DNA of 64,000 nucleotides from Cordylochernes scorpioides (Eukaryota; Arthropoda; Arachnida; Pseudoscorpiones; Chernetidae), in the NCBI GenBank assembly GCA_030710605.1, contig CP092870.1, positions 96,058,410 to 96,122,409 of the forward strand, read 5' to 3'. Each line of letters starts with the position of its first letter. The first letter of the stretch is position 1. This document shows positions 57,601-58,851 of the stretch, piece after piece. Made by a program: the position numbers and the translations under genes. Under the pieces are notes generated by a model that was given only the letters and a program-made list of their open reading frames with translations, did not search any database and was not told the DNA's origin.

Positions 57601-58754
57601 ATACATTCTATTTTCTTCATTTTGTCCATTACATTTTTAGTTGCATTTATTTCTTTGATAACTTTAGTTAAGAATTTTTACATAGATGTCATCTTATCCA
57701 TTATAAATACCATAATCCTGGTAGTTTTCTACTTGTCCAGCAGACAGTTGTTACCTGACATCCTTTGTTATCTCCATGTTTCCTCGCGGCCCTTTAGAAC
57801 GCAAATACAACAATATGACATAAAGCTGTAAGGGAATGGTATTCATGTACCGAGATACCTCTCCCTTTTAAATGATGTATTAAAAACAATGCATTTGGTT
57901 CATCATTTCAGTATAGAACGTAAAAATGACGAAGAATGTGGCACAGCATTACTTCTGGCAAACTCGGACAAAAAGGTAACCGGTATACCATGGGCTATCG
58001 CCATCATCAGTACAGGAGTGATGAGATCCAAAGCACCCAACCATGGTATACAGGTTGGATTTTGTCTTAGTTTGCCAAAACTGGTGTTGAGGATCATTCT
58101 TCATCGATATCTTAACGTTCTGTACTAGGATACTAAACCAAATGTGTGTGGCATTGTTTTAATGCATTTATAGCGCAAAAACATCGGTAAAATTATTTCT
58201 ACCTTTAGTTAAACATATTTTAACGCTGGCTTTTGTGTATCTGTCTGTGTATTTGTATTGTATTTACACTCATGGACAAAACTTAAGGAAATGGAAAGTC
58301 TTTGATGGCGTTTGTTCATACTTGGTTATCTCGTGTGTCTTCAATAAAGGTCACTGTAATAACTTTCAGAGTTATTGTCTGAATCCCGATATACATGCTA
58401 AAAGGTTATCTCGTGTGTGGTACAACTTCCTTAAGTTTTGTCCATGAGTGTAGTTGAGGCACTGACGAAGCAGTTGCAAAACCAGTTCTTCGATGGAATG
58501 AGGGATGTTACCTCCAGAGTCGACGCAGTGGAAGTTGGGGTCGAGGCCGCGGTTGCACATCTTGGTGATCTTTTCGATGTTTGCCGTCTGGACGGCGTCT
58601 ATGAACCTACGGATGTTGGCCTGCCACAACATCATCTGTCCTGTGTGGCCGTTCATCAGGGAGGTGACGTAAAGGTACTTACCCGGGAATGGATCTGTTT
58701 GAGCTGCTTCTCCTCCAGATGTGCCATCTTGTACACACGGCGTTTGTACTTCAG
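461..58754 (-). CDS. Shank: Shank/ProSAP scaffold gene, partial, 11 chained exons
   Basis: Gene-level entry. Shank proteins are postsynaptic scaffolds with the order SPN, ankyrin repeats, SH3, PDZ, proline-rich region, SAM. Seen here in that order on the minus strand: end of SPN (58683-58754), ankyrin exons, a basic/serine-rich linker, SH3 (5744-5884 plus 3771-3930) and PDZ (3324-3397, 1059-1183, 461-627). All junctions are GT/AG and all phases agree: 0, 1, 0, 0, 1, 1, 1, 2, 1, 0, then 2 at the last donor. Counting the duplicated exons once gives 1628 nt, about 542 codons, open throughout. Exons are GC-rich against AT-rich introns. SPN start, proline-rich tail and SAM lie outside. Four exons occur twice because of the copy A/copy B duplication. 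Family assignment is secure; which paralogue is not known. Confidence 0.93.
628..1058. other. Intron of Shank (431 bp)
   Basis: AT-rich intron between two PDZ exons. No gene, RNA or repeat recognised. Confidence 0.6.
1059..1183 (-). CDS. Shank: Shank exon: PDZ domain, middle part
   Basis: Phase 1 entry: the last G of the previous exon plus CC makes Ala. It encodes PSLQYLEDVDVGGIADLAGL then RKGDYLME, the PDZ core strand and GLRxGD turn typical of Shank. Acceptor AG is at 1184-1186 and donor GTGAGG at 1053-1058. 125 nt, phase 0 exit. The joined reading LME|INGQDV reproduces the usual PDZ motif (I/M)E(I/V)NG. Confidence 0.92.
2310..2570. repeat. Inverted pair of SINE tails
   Basis: The arm at 2310-2400 (TGTAAAACGACATTTGAAAA...) is repeated inverted at 2478-2570. 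Between them is the SINE-tail motif GGAAAAATAAAAGT and CCAGGGATGGGAAT. The same tail accompanies the tRNA-headed SINE at 24332 and forms similar palindromes near 32.6 and 57.4 kb. Confidence 0.6.
2640..2847 (+). pseudogene. 3' end of a non-LTR retrotransposon ORF2
   Basis: The frame ending at the stop at 2847 reads VTSHGQHYLHKRGL then LETPNCSCGETKQTALHLIY and DCPNFTEVR. This is the Cys/His-rich C-terminal tail (C-x-C, H, C) seen after the reverse transcriptase in R1/Jockey-group LINEs (family knowledge). An AT-rich 3' UTR follows, ending in AATAAATAAATAAA near 2997. Upstream codons of the same open frame belong to the inverted SINE tails, so the element is 5' truncated. Confidence 0.7.
3324..3397 (-). 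CDS. Shank: Shank exon: PDZ domain, N-terminal part with ligand loop
   Basis: Short exon of 74 nt, phase 2 in, phase 1 out. Encodes YGEPKTVILHKGKKGFGF then VLRGAK. GFGF is the carboxylate-binding loop of the PDZ domain, which in Shank binds C-terminal tails such as that of GKAP/SAPAP. Acceptor AG at 3398-3400, donor GTAAGC ending at 3323. Phase is what sets both ends; the frame upstream of the acceptor is intron that merely stays open. Confidence 0.9.
3398..3770. other. Intron of Shank filled by a MITE
   Basis: 373-bp intron, more than half of it the MITE at 3497-3712. Confidence 0.6.
3497..3712. mobile_element. MITE, ACTCATGGACAAAA family
   Basis: Same family as 62-280: left end CGCATGGACAAAACTTAAGG, right end CCTTAAGTTTTGTGTATGAG followed by TGTA. 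It includes a 15-A run and GACGACCGGCGACATCA, shared with the other copies. Confidence 0.7.
3771..3930 (-). CDS. Shank: Shank exon: SH3 second half and SH3-PDZ linker
   Basis: Phase 1 in, phase 2 out, 160 nt. Encodes VTVVHSDGLLEGTAADGQEG then FFPVSCVQ, the distal SH3 strands and the (W/F)FPxxxV signature, followed by a basic linker ending PPGVIRKWK. The usual SH3 Trp pair is not visible: the position reads LLEGTA. Shank SH3 domains are known to be non-canonical, so this fits. Acceptor AG 3931-3933, donor GTAAGTACCC at 3761-3770. Confidence 0.92.
4016..4170 (+). repeat. Two tandem units of the CTGATGA/GAAA repeat family
   Basis: Each unit reads CTGGCGAA(A/G)CCGCTGGGAG, then GGTTCACCACTGATGA, then (G/T)CCAGGCCCTCCC. 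CTGGC pairs with GCCAG, and GGGAGGG with CCCTCCC. The spacer motif CCATTGCAGTAAGGGCAGTA recurs in many elements of the window. Related copies: 30690, 42706, 43280, 55120 and the GCGCGCCATCTG hairpins. Confidence 0.65.
4295..5085. repeat. 185-bp direct repeat flanking a 420-bp spacer
   Basis: Both copies start AAAAAATAGCTTCCACAAGG and run through CTCCCGTAGATTCCCGCTGT to TTTCTTATATAAAGAAA with scattered changes. The spacer contains inverted 26-33-bp ends (AAATGCATATATTAGTTAAT and complement) and a G-run. A related motif (TTTATCTATATATTCTCTCA) lies at 22.6 and 42.5 kb. Confidence 0.6.
5744..5884 (-). CDS. Shank: Shank exon: acidic/Ser linker and SH3 first half
   Basis: Phase 1 in (G plus AC = Asp), phase 1 out, 141 nt. 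Encodes GSESSGVCSTETDESIILAG then MSVVCIEDYDVPVEGHLKLK, ending AGDVVEG. The stretch VVCIEDYD replaces the ALYDY motif and LKLKAGDVVE is the RT-loop/diverging-turn region. It follows the linker exon (19792 or 39718) directly in phase, so no exon need be missing from the 13.9-kb intron in between. Donor GTGAGTG is at 5737-5743. Confidence 0.92.
6488..7289 (+). repeat. Left LTR-like repeat
   Basis: Shares with 14263-15066 long exact stretches, e.g. from GACGACTCTCTGTAATAATA onward; I noticed one change (TCCTCAGTACATT versus TCCTCGGTACATT). A 69-codon open frame appears in both copies but is just conserved repeat sequence. Confidence 0.7.
7290..8493. other. Non-coding interior of the LTR-type element, left part
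   Basis: AT-rich, begins with the putative primer-binding site (7294). CAGGTAAGTA at about 7350 resembles a splice donor, which some LTR elements have in the leader. No protein-coding frame of note. The stretch near 8260-8395 is a short imperfect repeat of ATATAAAAGATATAATAAT. Confidence 0.5.
8858..10260 (-). CDS. Penelope-like RT/GIY-YIG protein, left copy, 5' truncated
   Basis: Open from the junction at about 10260 to the stop at 8858. Near the start is GLPKTHKPDIPLRPIVA, an RT motif lost from the right copy. Then come IRGSPMGSPLS, the catalytic WARYVDDIFCLHQ (YxDD) and, near the C terminus, AIYRIPCNDCPQSYVGETGR with LEHERNIR of the GIY-YIG nuclease. The N-terminal part of RT is missing, so it is unlikely to be active alone. 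Ends FSKLGH. Confidence 0.85.
10178..11566 (+). CDS. Penelope-like RT/GIY-YIG protein, right copy, 5' truncated
   Basis: True homology begins at about 10262 with SNFLKPLVKAHNIHSIQDSS. The first 28 codons of the open frame are antisense of the left copy and a junction artefact. It contains YVDD and the GIY-YIG box as in the left copy; the shared protein appears identical. Truncated about 100 bp further in than the left copy. Confidence 0.83.
   Translation: MQSGRKMICDDGPERDIGLMSLREPINISNFLKPLVKAHNIHSIQDSSDFIAKLKNFSQSGSPTMSTFDVTSLFLSLPHSLIFDGLGSLLNSPSVSNKDQKVVYELFNICLGMNTLEFNGRFFLQIRGSPMGSPLSTTAAEIVMSYLDRWLVSQIHLGVVMWARYVDDIFCLHQSTDHSPILTVLNSYHSDLRFTHNSSRFNCIPFLDVLVVNLQGRFHTTVFRKAGFTPSYLHFSSHAPVSHKITTVKTLSKRVFTHCSLPLFSRIEKRIVYLHLLSAGYPRNFIDRHFYTPNHDSSIPPPFKDVCVLPFSTTNSDIGFYLRKFGIRTFFKKSPSLGTSLRHPLTKSSVRPSPQSFSNAIYRIPCNDCPQSYVGETGRTIATRVLEHERNIRSHDRKSLLYQHSHEFNHSFNLRNTIPVYSEVKNKYQRLVLEALVSNSIPSFNRKIDLPPQYTAFSKLGH
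11832..11885 (+). other. Hammerhead-like motif in Penelope 3' region
   Basis: CTGATGA, one A, GGGCA, loop GCTGA, TGTCC, then GAAA: the intact CUGAUGA and GAAA boxes around a 5-bp stem II (one G-U). Downstream GC...GT then TC could make a 3-bp stem III. Stem I pairs poorly near the core (ATTG/CAAT only after mismatches). Penelope-like elements are known to carry hammerhead ribozyme motifs. The mirror copy lies on the minus strand at about 8538-8592. Activity is unproven. Confidence 0.45.
11959..14262. other. Non-coding interior of the LTR-type element, right part
   Basis: AT-rich with T-runs; no coding frame I would support. The last 40 bases before the right repeat (TGTCGACTATC, TGTGATAAT) look like imperfect tandem copies of the LTR start. 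Confidence 0.5.
14263..15066 (+). repeat. Right LTR-like repeat
   Basis: Partner of 6488-7289, ending AAATTATCA, then TATATATAT. The start is blurred by tandem TGTCGACTATCTGTGATAAT-like units. Confidence 0.65.
15315..15501 (+). mobile_element. tRNA-headed SINE, private to copy A
   Basis: 187-bp insertion flanked by the 12-bp duplication TATTGGATCAAA (15303-15314 and 15502-15513). The head has an A-box-like TGGACGAGTGG and B-box-like GGGATTGAATCCC with an intervening CTCGATTCCCGACAG arm, as in a tRNA with a variable arm. Copy B lacks it. A degenerate tRNA gene is less likely because of the tail and duplication. Confidence 0.7.
15517..15705. repeat. Inverted pair of TTGGCTGAACGCCAACC repeat
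   Basis: ACCAATATTTCAGTTGGCTG...TTATCAAGG on the plus strand is mirrored by CCTTGATAAAGGTTGG...TGGTAAAATAAAT. One arm carries an extra CTGG. Same family as 16282-16470, 23460-23545, 33620-34530, 35100-35285 and 59762-59990. Minus-strand reading: CTTGATAAA, GTTGGC/GCCAAC hairpin, TGAAATATTGG. Confidence 0.6.
16282..16470. repeat. Inverted pair of TTGGCTGAACGCCAACC repeat
   Basis: Near-perfect palindrome with centre at GTTATAACATTTTAAAATGT, ends ATATTGGATCAAAATAT on both sides. Counterpart in copy B at 35100-35285. Confidence 0.6.
16759..17079 (+). mobile_element. tRNA-derived SINE, GTCGGTGGAAGG head
   Basis: Head GGGGGTTGGTGGAAGGATGG with B-box-like GGGATCGAATCCC, then an A run, a conserved body (CCAACCCCACCAGCGA-type; ACCAAACGGGGCTCTGGCAC; CATGACCTGTACCACGTGTA) and an A-rich tail. 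Family members: 30113, 35787, 36361, 54540, 58852 and a headless copy near 60185. The copy B equivalent is 36361-36678. Confidence 0.75.
17660..17872. mobile_element. Hairpin MITE, GATGGCGCAAGCC family
   Basis: Near-perfect inverted repeat of about 95 bp per arm: GAAAAAGGCATCTCCTTATC ... ATTCCGATAGATGGCGCAAG and reverse. Copy B counterpart 37255-37465; single-arm relatives at 18690 and 38625. Confidence 0.65.
18455..18610. repeat. Partial GCGCGCCATCTGTTATC element
   Basis: TTATATTATGATGCATTAGC, GCGCCATCTGTTATCA and TAGACGCGTATGATTC, then the CACTGCAATGGAAAAATTAA / GGGAGGGCC motif. One arm of the hairpin family seen complete at 21463-21650. Confidence 0.55.
19792..19983 (-). CDS. Shank: Shank exon: ankyrin-SH3 linker, copy A
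   Basis: 192 nt, phase 1 in and out. It begins by completing Val and reads VPYRDTPQYNPRRRPT, the conserved segment after the last ankyrin repeat of Shank. A Ser/Pro-rich stretch follows (PPFSSGSTISDVSSTPASES). Donor GTATGT. The acceptor (ACTGTGCAG) directly abuts a 30-bp minisatellite, so its pyrimidine tract is poor. The near-identical twin is 39718-39909. Confidence 0.88.
19985..20445. repeat. 30-bp minisatellite next to a splice acceptor
   Basis: Repeats of (T/C)CC(T/C)TACTGC(T/C)(A/C)AC, CTGCTGTTACTG(C/T)A, about 30 bp each, 14-15 units. Starts within a few bases of the linker exon acceptor. Unit types alternate in a longer order. Open frames here are tandem-repeat artefacts. The copy B counterpart is 39915-40350, and related arrays lie at 25165 and 45255. 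Confidence 0.85.
21031..21199. mobile_element. pogo/Tigger-like MITE
   Basis: Ends AGTAGAACCTCCCTATAAAG and CTCATAGAGGTTCTACTG, the CAGTA(G/A)AACC terminal motif typical of pogo-type MITEs. Copy B partner 40934-41103. Confidence 0.6.
21463..21650. mobile_element. GCGCGCCATCTG hairpin element
   Basis: Arms TCAAAATTCGAAATTATTAT-AGACGCGTATGATTC and the inverse enclose the shared motif CCCTCCCATTAATTTTTTCC / ATTGCAGTAAGGGCA. Non-coding. Copies at 26937, 31215, 41380, 51150 and 56025. Confidence 0.6.
21724..21985 (-). CDS. Shank: Shank exon: ankyrin repeats, last block, copy A
   Basis: 262 nt, phase 0 in, phase 1 out. Starts ACKHGLVQHLEHLLYYGADM and ends EVIRSHRPEDV. Contains two to three ankyrin repeats (GNTPLHVCAVNDQESCARVL; NQSPYQVAVIAGNLSLAEVI). 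The donor GTATGTTCC is chosen because it alone gives the phase that joins to PYRDTP. Intronic codons past it stay open for a while, so an ORF caller overshoots. Twin exon 41639-41900 encodes the same protein with synonymous changes only. Confidence 0.93.
21986..23758. other. Intron of Shank, copy A
   Basis: No gene. Contains one arm of the TTGGCTGAACGCC repeat (23460-23545). TACTATAAACCTT near 22677 is the empty site of the 840-bp hairpin inserted in copy B, and ACAAATAAATTT-like sequence near 23685 is the empty site of a SINE tail. Confidence 0.55.
23759..23929 (-). CDS. Shank: Shank exon: ankyrin repeats, middle block, copy A
   Basis: 171 nt, exactly 57 codons, phase 0 both ends. Reads TLLDLGASANYRDPRGLTPL then YHTLLGGNTDP, ending GTVDHQGWQEVHQ. 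The acceptor is GTGTACAG at 23930-23932 and the donor GTAACG. Upstream in-frame codons exist but are intron. Relative to the twin at 44329-44499 one codon differs (Thr here, Ile there, in GGN(T/I)DP). Confidence 0.92.
24019..24240 (-). mobile_element. tRNA-derived SINE, inverted partial copy
   Basis: Reverse-complement of the SINE at 24332: GTCCAGGGATGGGAATCGAA, CCCACAGTGTTCCGCTTACC then divergence at the A-box side. With its neighbour it forms a large imperfect palindrome. Confidence 0.65.
24332..24590 (+). mobile_element. tRNA-derived SINE, TAGCCTAGTGG head
   Basis: Head with a full A box (TAGCCTAGTGG) and B box (GGTTCGATTCC), in TGTCCAGGGTAGCCTAGTGG ... CCCATCCCTGGACA, so the tRNA-like ends even pair. 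The tail is CTTTTATTTTTCCGTTTGTC ... GTTTTACAATCATCAGCCGC. An inverted partial copy is at 24019-24240. Tail fragments recur at 2310-2570, 27440, 32630, 44165, 51680 and 57435. Confidence 0.75.
24592..24765. mobile_element. pogo/Tigger-like MITE
   Basis: CAGTAAAACCCATCTATAGC at the left and GTTGTTACTG at the right, flanked by TA on both sides. Interior GGTTCTCTATAGCCATGG. Relatives at 19455, 39405 and 44598. Confidence 0.65.
25165..25815. repeat. 30-bp minisatellite, long allele (about 22 units)
   Basis: Unit CTTACTGCCAATCTTCTGTT-ACTGCAACCC with variants (CCCAACTGCTG, GCTAACCTTCTG). In copy B the same place (45255-45355) has about four units. Open frames in it are artefacts. Confidence 0.9.
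26710..26864 (-). CDS. Shank: Shank exon: ankyrin repeats, first block, copy A
   Basis: 155 nt, phase 1 in (G plus AG = Glu), phase 0 out. Reads ETPLTLATACKQQSGHVILA then LVNGGALLDYRAKDGHTSLH and ends NNLEALT. It joins ALT|TLLDLG downstream and DSG|ETPLTLA upstream, as in vertebrate Shanks. Donor GTAGGTGAT at 26701-26709, acceptor AG at 26865-26867. Twin at 50931-51085 has only synonymous differences that I noticed. Confidence 0.93.
26937..27145. mobile_element. GCGCGCCATCTG-type hairpin element
   Basis: TATGATGCACTAACGCGCCA, ATTAGAAACTATTTTAGACG on the left and the inverse on the right, with GGGAGGGCCTGACTTTTTTC at the centre. Directly downstream of the ankyrin exon acceptor side. Copy B 51150-51365. 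Confidence 0.6.
29194..29410. mobile_element. MITE, ACTCATGGACAAAA family, copy A
   Basis: TACATTCATGAACAAAACCT at left, AACTTTTGTCCCTATATGAT-TGTA at right. Same insertion as 53614-53830 in copy B, so it predates the A/B split. Confidence 0.65.
30113..30420 (-). mobile_element. tRNA-derived SINE, GTCGGTGGAAGG head, copy A
   Basis: Minus strand: head GGGGGGTCGGTGGAAGGCTG, B-box GGTCCGATTCC-like, body with CCCCGATTCTTTCAAAAGTC and CATGGCCTGTACCACGTGTA. Copy B 54540-54845. Confidence 0.72.
31215..31550. mobile_element. Nested hairpin elements, copy A
   Basis: Outer arms (GAAAATTCGAAACTATTATA and inverse) belong to the GCGCGCCATCTG family. Inside, 31388-31490 is a second hairpin (GGCCAGTAAATCTTTTTATT and inverse around GTCGAAACTTCGAGAC). 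Copy B has both at 56025-56345. Confidence 0.55.
31550..32520 (-). pseudogene. Unidentified broken coding-like tract, copy A
   Basis: Four minus-strand pieces look protein-coding but I cannot name them: HANNLAGIVLSYGPWTFSP within about 32098-32238, ending at a GTAATT donor-like site; IIQVYVNPVQLIKIMSEK within about 31786-31950; SLQDGNVLIKQLLIEDVFG within about 31555-31665; and a frame with stops at about 32250-32520. A one-base difference from copy B breaks the second piece here. More AT-rich than Shank exons. Could be a retropseudogene, a nested host gene or a mobile/viral remnant. Confidence 0.35.
33476..33575. other. Assembly gap, exactly 100 N
   Basis: A round 100-base N run, the placeholder length used by common scaffolders, lying exactly between the end of copy A and the start of copy B. 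Confidence 0.98.
33620..34530. repeat. Tandem array of the GAACGCCAACC repeat with terminal inverted copy
   Basis: Five to six direct units (about 110-125 bp) of ATTTATTTTACCAATATTTC, AGTTGGC(C/T)GAACGCCAACC, TTTATCAAGG and AATGTATGTAATGTATGGTT, ending in one inverted unit at 34445-34530. Copy A has just one direct plus one inverted unit (15517-15705). A palindrome interrupts the array at 33915-34093. Confidence 0.75.
33969..34093. repeat. Perfect-looking 60-bp-arm palindrome
   Basis: AATATAAAAAATGGCATATC, CTGACCAGGAGCACATGTGC, TTTACAGAAGGCAGAG, then CGCCAT and the full inverse. Sits inside the tandem array and is absent from copy A. Confidence 0.75.
35100..35285. repeat. Inverted pair of TTGGCTGAACGCCAACC repeat
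   Basis: Copy B version of 16282-16470; arms ATTTCAGTTGGCTGAACGCC and inverse around GTTATAACACACACTTTAAA. Confidence 0.6.
35787..36082 (-). mobile_element. tRNA-derived SINE, GTCGGT head, diverged
   Basis: Minus strand: GTGGGGTCGGTACAGTAGTG head, GGGATCGAATCCCTC B-box-like box, CCAACCCCACTAGTGA body and CATGGCCTGTTCAGG end. More diverged than its relatives; it may lie in sequence missing from copy A. Confidence 0.6.
36361..36678 (+). mobile_element. tRNA-derived SINE, GTCGGTGGAAGG head, copy B
   Basis: Best-preserved head: GGGGTCGGTGGAAGGATGGT, CGGGTTCGATTCTC B box, A/T runs, CCAACCCCACCAGCGA body, TGTACCACGTGTACTAGGGA end. Counterpart of 16759-17079. Confidence 0.75.
37255..37465. mobile_element. 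Hairpin MITE, GATGGCGCAAGCC family, copy B
   Basis: Same position and structure as 17660-17872, with a few substitutions. Confidence 0.65.
37546..37852 (+). mobile_element. 5'-truncated LINE tail, private to copy B
   Basis: 307-bp insertion between 13-bp duplications GATAATTAGAGAG (37533-37545, 37853-37865). Ends TAAATAAAGGCTTTTTGTTG followed by GTT repeats, a typical simple-repeat tail of some non-LTR retrotransposons. Copy A has the single empty site near 17933. Confidence 0.8.
39718..39909 (-). CDS. Shank: Shank exon: ankyrin-SH3 linker, copy B
   Basis: Second copy of the 192-nt linker exon, same length, phases, donor and minisatellite-abutting acceptor as 19792-19983. Differences are silent third-position changes. 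If the A/B duplication is an assembly artefact, this and 19792-19983 are alleles of one exon. Confidence 0.85.
39915..40350. repeat. 30-bp minisatellite next to a splice acceptor, copy B
   Basis: About 14 units, with a clearer higher-order pattern than copy A: blocks of CTGCTCACCTGCTGTTGCTG, CCCACCTACTGTTACTG, CCAACCTACTG and CTAAACCTGTTG recur every four units (about 120 bp). Confidence 0.85.
40934..41103. mobile_element. pogo/Tigger-like MITE, copy B
   Basis: CAGTAGAACCTCTCTGTAAA at left, CATAGAGGTTCTACTG at right, after TA. Same insertion as 21031-21199. Confidence 0.62.
41639..41900 (-). CDS. Shank: Shank exon: ankyrin repeats, last block, copy B
   Basis: 262 nt, identical translation to 21724-21985 despite several silent differences (for example GTTCAACAC versus GTCCAACAC). 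Donor and acceptor conserved. Allele or duplicate of the copy A exon. Confidence 0.9.
42609..43448. mobile_element. 840-bp tandem-plus-inverted hairpin element, private to copy B
   Basis: Flanked by the 13-bp duplication TACTATAAACCTT (42596-42608, 43449-43461). One unit of about 380 bp runs forward, restarts (GTACACAAATAAATTTACTG at 42609 and 42981), breaks at 43070 and is followed by an inverted copy to the right end. Contains the CTGATGA/GAAA motif on the plus strand at 43280-43330. Non-coding. Confidence 0.75.
44165..44254 (+). mobile_element. SINE tail insertion, private to copy B
   Basis: 90 bp matching the tail of the TAGCCTAGTGG SINE (AAATAATCGTTATTTCTCCT ... TCAAATGTCGTTTT) between 12-bp duplications ACAAATAAATTT (44153-44164 and 44255-44266). 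Confidence 0.7.
44329..44499 (-). CDS. Shank: Shank exon: ankyrin repeats, middle block, copy B
   Basis: 171 nt, 57 codons, same splice sites as 23759-23929. Carries the only amino-acid difference I found between the copies: GGNIDP here, GGNTDP in copy A. In the upstream intron a duplicated segment repeating part of the flank (44600-44690) is private to this copy. Confidence 0.9.
44598..44853. mobile_element. pogo/Tigger-like MITE with internal duplication
   Basis: CAGTAAAACCCCTCTATAGC start, then a second start CAGTAAAACCCTTCTATAGC at about 44688 after a repeated piece of flank (GAAGACCATGGGAGAGCCTC), ending GCGGTTTTTACTG. Looks like a local slippage or nested event relative to 24592-24765. 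Confidence 0.55.
45255..45355. repeat. 30-bp minisatellite, short allele (about 4 units)
   Basis: Same unit and flanks as 25165-25815 in copy A, but contracted from about 22 to about four units. Confidence 0.85.
45621..46492 (+). repeat. Left LTR (872 bp)
   Basis: Matches 49422-50293 base for base apart from a few substitutions. AATAAAGAATAAGG near 45694 could serve as a poly(A) signal (inference). Confidence 0.88.
46497..46994 (+). CDS. Gag-like position ORF of the LTR element, unidentified
   Basis: 165 codons starting with ATG five bases after the left LTR: begins MKSRQDKEMEINQDLISVKT, becomes Thr/Pro/Ala/Arg-rich (HTPRRPKGEMSAAADARA) and ends at a stop. Position fits gag, but there is no CCHC zinc knuckle or capsid motif I recognise. 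Its GC content is higher than the rest of the interior. Could be a degenerate gag or unrelated. Confidence 0.4.
   Translation: MKSRQDKEMEINQDLISVKTDNPTKERGKKLATNEATKHTLATIILQLTAALQGARSTQLQTTFRSATPGAAHTPRRPKGEMSAAADARATTPGKCHRGRTPTTEESSTAMPYTAPETNPRDPGQYKRSQNDIPVPDFTSISRTVRAVPSPKPTIPNQDVPEETC
46995..49421. other. Non-coding interior of the LTR element
   Basis: AC-rich sequence with several overlapping open frames lacking motifs (e.g. 47096-47575 plus), then AT-rich DNA. At 48770-49240 a unit of about 125-130 bp (CACCATGCA(A)CCAAGCATT, TTTGATTTCTTCCAACTTTT, CCCAATTTCGAGTAGA) is repeated three to four times. Confidence 0.55.
48770..49240. repeat. Tandem repeat inside the LTR element
   Basis: Three to four imperfect units of about 125-130 bp, each with ACTTTGATTTCTTCCAACTT, CTCAAAAG(A/C)CCTAA, TCCCTCGATTTCCATT and GAGTAGAGTATAGTTAGGCA. 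Confidence 0.7.
49422..50293 (+). repeat. Right LTR (872 bp)
   Basis: Partner of 45621-46492, followed by TACATCATTTCGAC, the interrupted copy A sequence. Confidence 0.88.
50931..51085 (-). CDS. Shank: Shank exon: ankyrin repeats, first block, copy B
   Basis: 155 nt, phase 1 in and phase 0 out, as 26710-26864. It lies on the same contig as the two upstream exons at 58.5-58.75 kb, so it is the physically linked first ankyrin exon of that contig. The 4.67-kb LTR element sits between it and the next exon (44329-44499). Confidence 0.91.
51150..51365. mobile_element. GCGCGCCATCTG hairpin element, copy B
   Basis: Copy B version of 26937-27145, with TAGCGCGCCATCTGTTATGA intact. Confidence 0.6.
52517..52741 (+). 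mobile_element. Retrotransposon tail, private to copy B
   Basis: 225-bp insertion between 15-bp duplications ATATTTACAATACAC (52502-52516, 52742-52756). Pyrimidine-rich start, ends CTGTAAGACCTG then a TG run, like the 3' end of a 5'-truncated LINE. Copy A has the single site near 28286. Confidence 0.75.
53614..53830. mobile_element. MITE, ACTCATGGACAAAA family, copy B
   Basis: TACACTCATGAACAAAACCT at left, AACTTTTGTCCCTATATGAT-TGTA at right. Same insertion as 29194-29410. Confidence 0.65.
54540..54845 (-). mobile_element. tRNA-derived SINE, GTCGGTGGAAGG head, copy B
   Basis: Counterpart of 30113-30420, with the B box GGGTTCGATTCCC intact on the minus strand. Confidence 0.75.
55330..55805. 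repeat. Exact 120-bp tandem repeat, four units
   Basis: Units start at about 55330, 55450, 55570 and 55690, almost identical (ACTG(C/T)ATTGACTCATCC, GATGAGCTCTACTCTTCCCC, GGCAGACACCATCAACAAGC). Copy A has one unit at 30895-31018. Diverged inverted relatives adjoin the SINEs at 17080 and 36680. Each unit is open for DSSIDELYSSPADTINKLYK on the plus strand but then meets stops. Confidence 0.9.
56025..56345. mobile_element. Nested hairpin elements, copy B
   Basis: As 31215-31550: outer GCGCGCCATCTG arms with an inner hairpin (ACAGTAAATCTTTTTATTGT and inverse around GTCGAAACGTCGAGAC). Confidence 0.55.
56340..57305 (-). pseudogene. Unidentified broken coding-like tract, copy B
   Basis: Copy B version of 31550-32520. 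Minus-strand pieces: LINLGYGSLGHKCSLA within about 57060-57305, HANNLAGIVLSYGPWTFSP (about 56897-57040), IIQVYVNPVQLIKIMSEK (about 56594-56760, open up to a donor-like AAG|GTAATC) and SLQDGNVLIKQLLIEDVFG (about 56345-56466). Separate frames and stops argue for decay. The phrase IEDVF occurs in two pieces. Family unknown; virus, transposon or host retropseudogene are all possible. Confidence 0.38.
58265..58452. mobile_element. MITE, ACTCATGGACAAAA family
   Basis: TACACTCATGGACAAAACTT at left, AAGTTTTGTCCATGAGTGTA at right: the best-preserved inverted ends in the window, with TA flanks. Copy A stops exactly where this element would start, so the contig break falls at a dispersed repeat. Confidence 0.75.
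58512..58620 (-). CDS. Shank: Shank exon: start of ankyrin region
   Basis: 109 nt, phase 0 in, phase 1 out. Reads ANIRRFIDAVQTANIEKITK then MCNRGLDPNFHCVDSG, matching the Shank segment between the SPN domain and first ankyrin repeat (KGLDPNxHxxDSG). Separated from the next upstream exon by an intron of only 62 nt (58621-58682), against kilobase introns elsewhere. Donor GTAACATCC. Present once only. Confidence 0.92.
58683..58754 (-). CDS. Shank: Shank exon: end of SPN domain
   Basis: 72 nt, 24 codons: LKYKRRVYKMAHLEEKQLKQ then IHSR, corresponding to the YK(R/K)RVY end of the SPN domain and the linker helix after it. Donor GTAAGTACC at 58674-58682 is strong. The acceptor is taken as GTGTGGCAG at 58755-58763. 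The frame stays open a few codons upstream, so the 5' boundary is less sure than the 3' one. Earlier SPN exons were not found in this window. Confidence 0.85.
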
Positions 58755-58851
58755 CTGCCACACAGACTCACGTTTGAACATCGCATGTACCTTATACACT
58801 GATGGGCAAGATAGTTAAGTAACAAATTACTTTATTGAGTGAATGGATAGA

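Larger units (their letters stand above)
33576..58264. repeat. Copy B of the large duplicated segment
   Basis: Collinear with 15250-33475, about 6.5 kb longer because of private insertions (37546-37852, 42609-43448, 44165-44254, 45621-50293, 52517-52741) and array expansions (33620-34530, 55330-55805). It ends at TTGTATTTACA where the MITE at 58265 begins. Confidence 0.9.
51086..58511. other. Intron of Shank, copy B and beyond
   Basis: Parallels copy A 26865-33475, plus a LINE tail (52517-52741) and the expanded 120-bp array (55330-55805). After 58264 comes a MITE and then the upstream exons. Confidence 0.6.
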
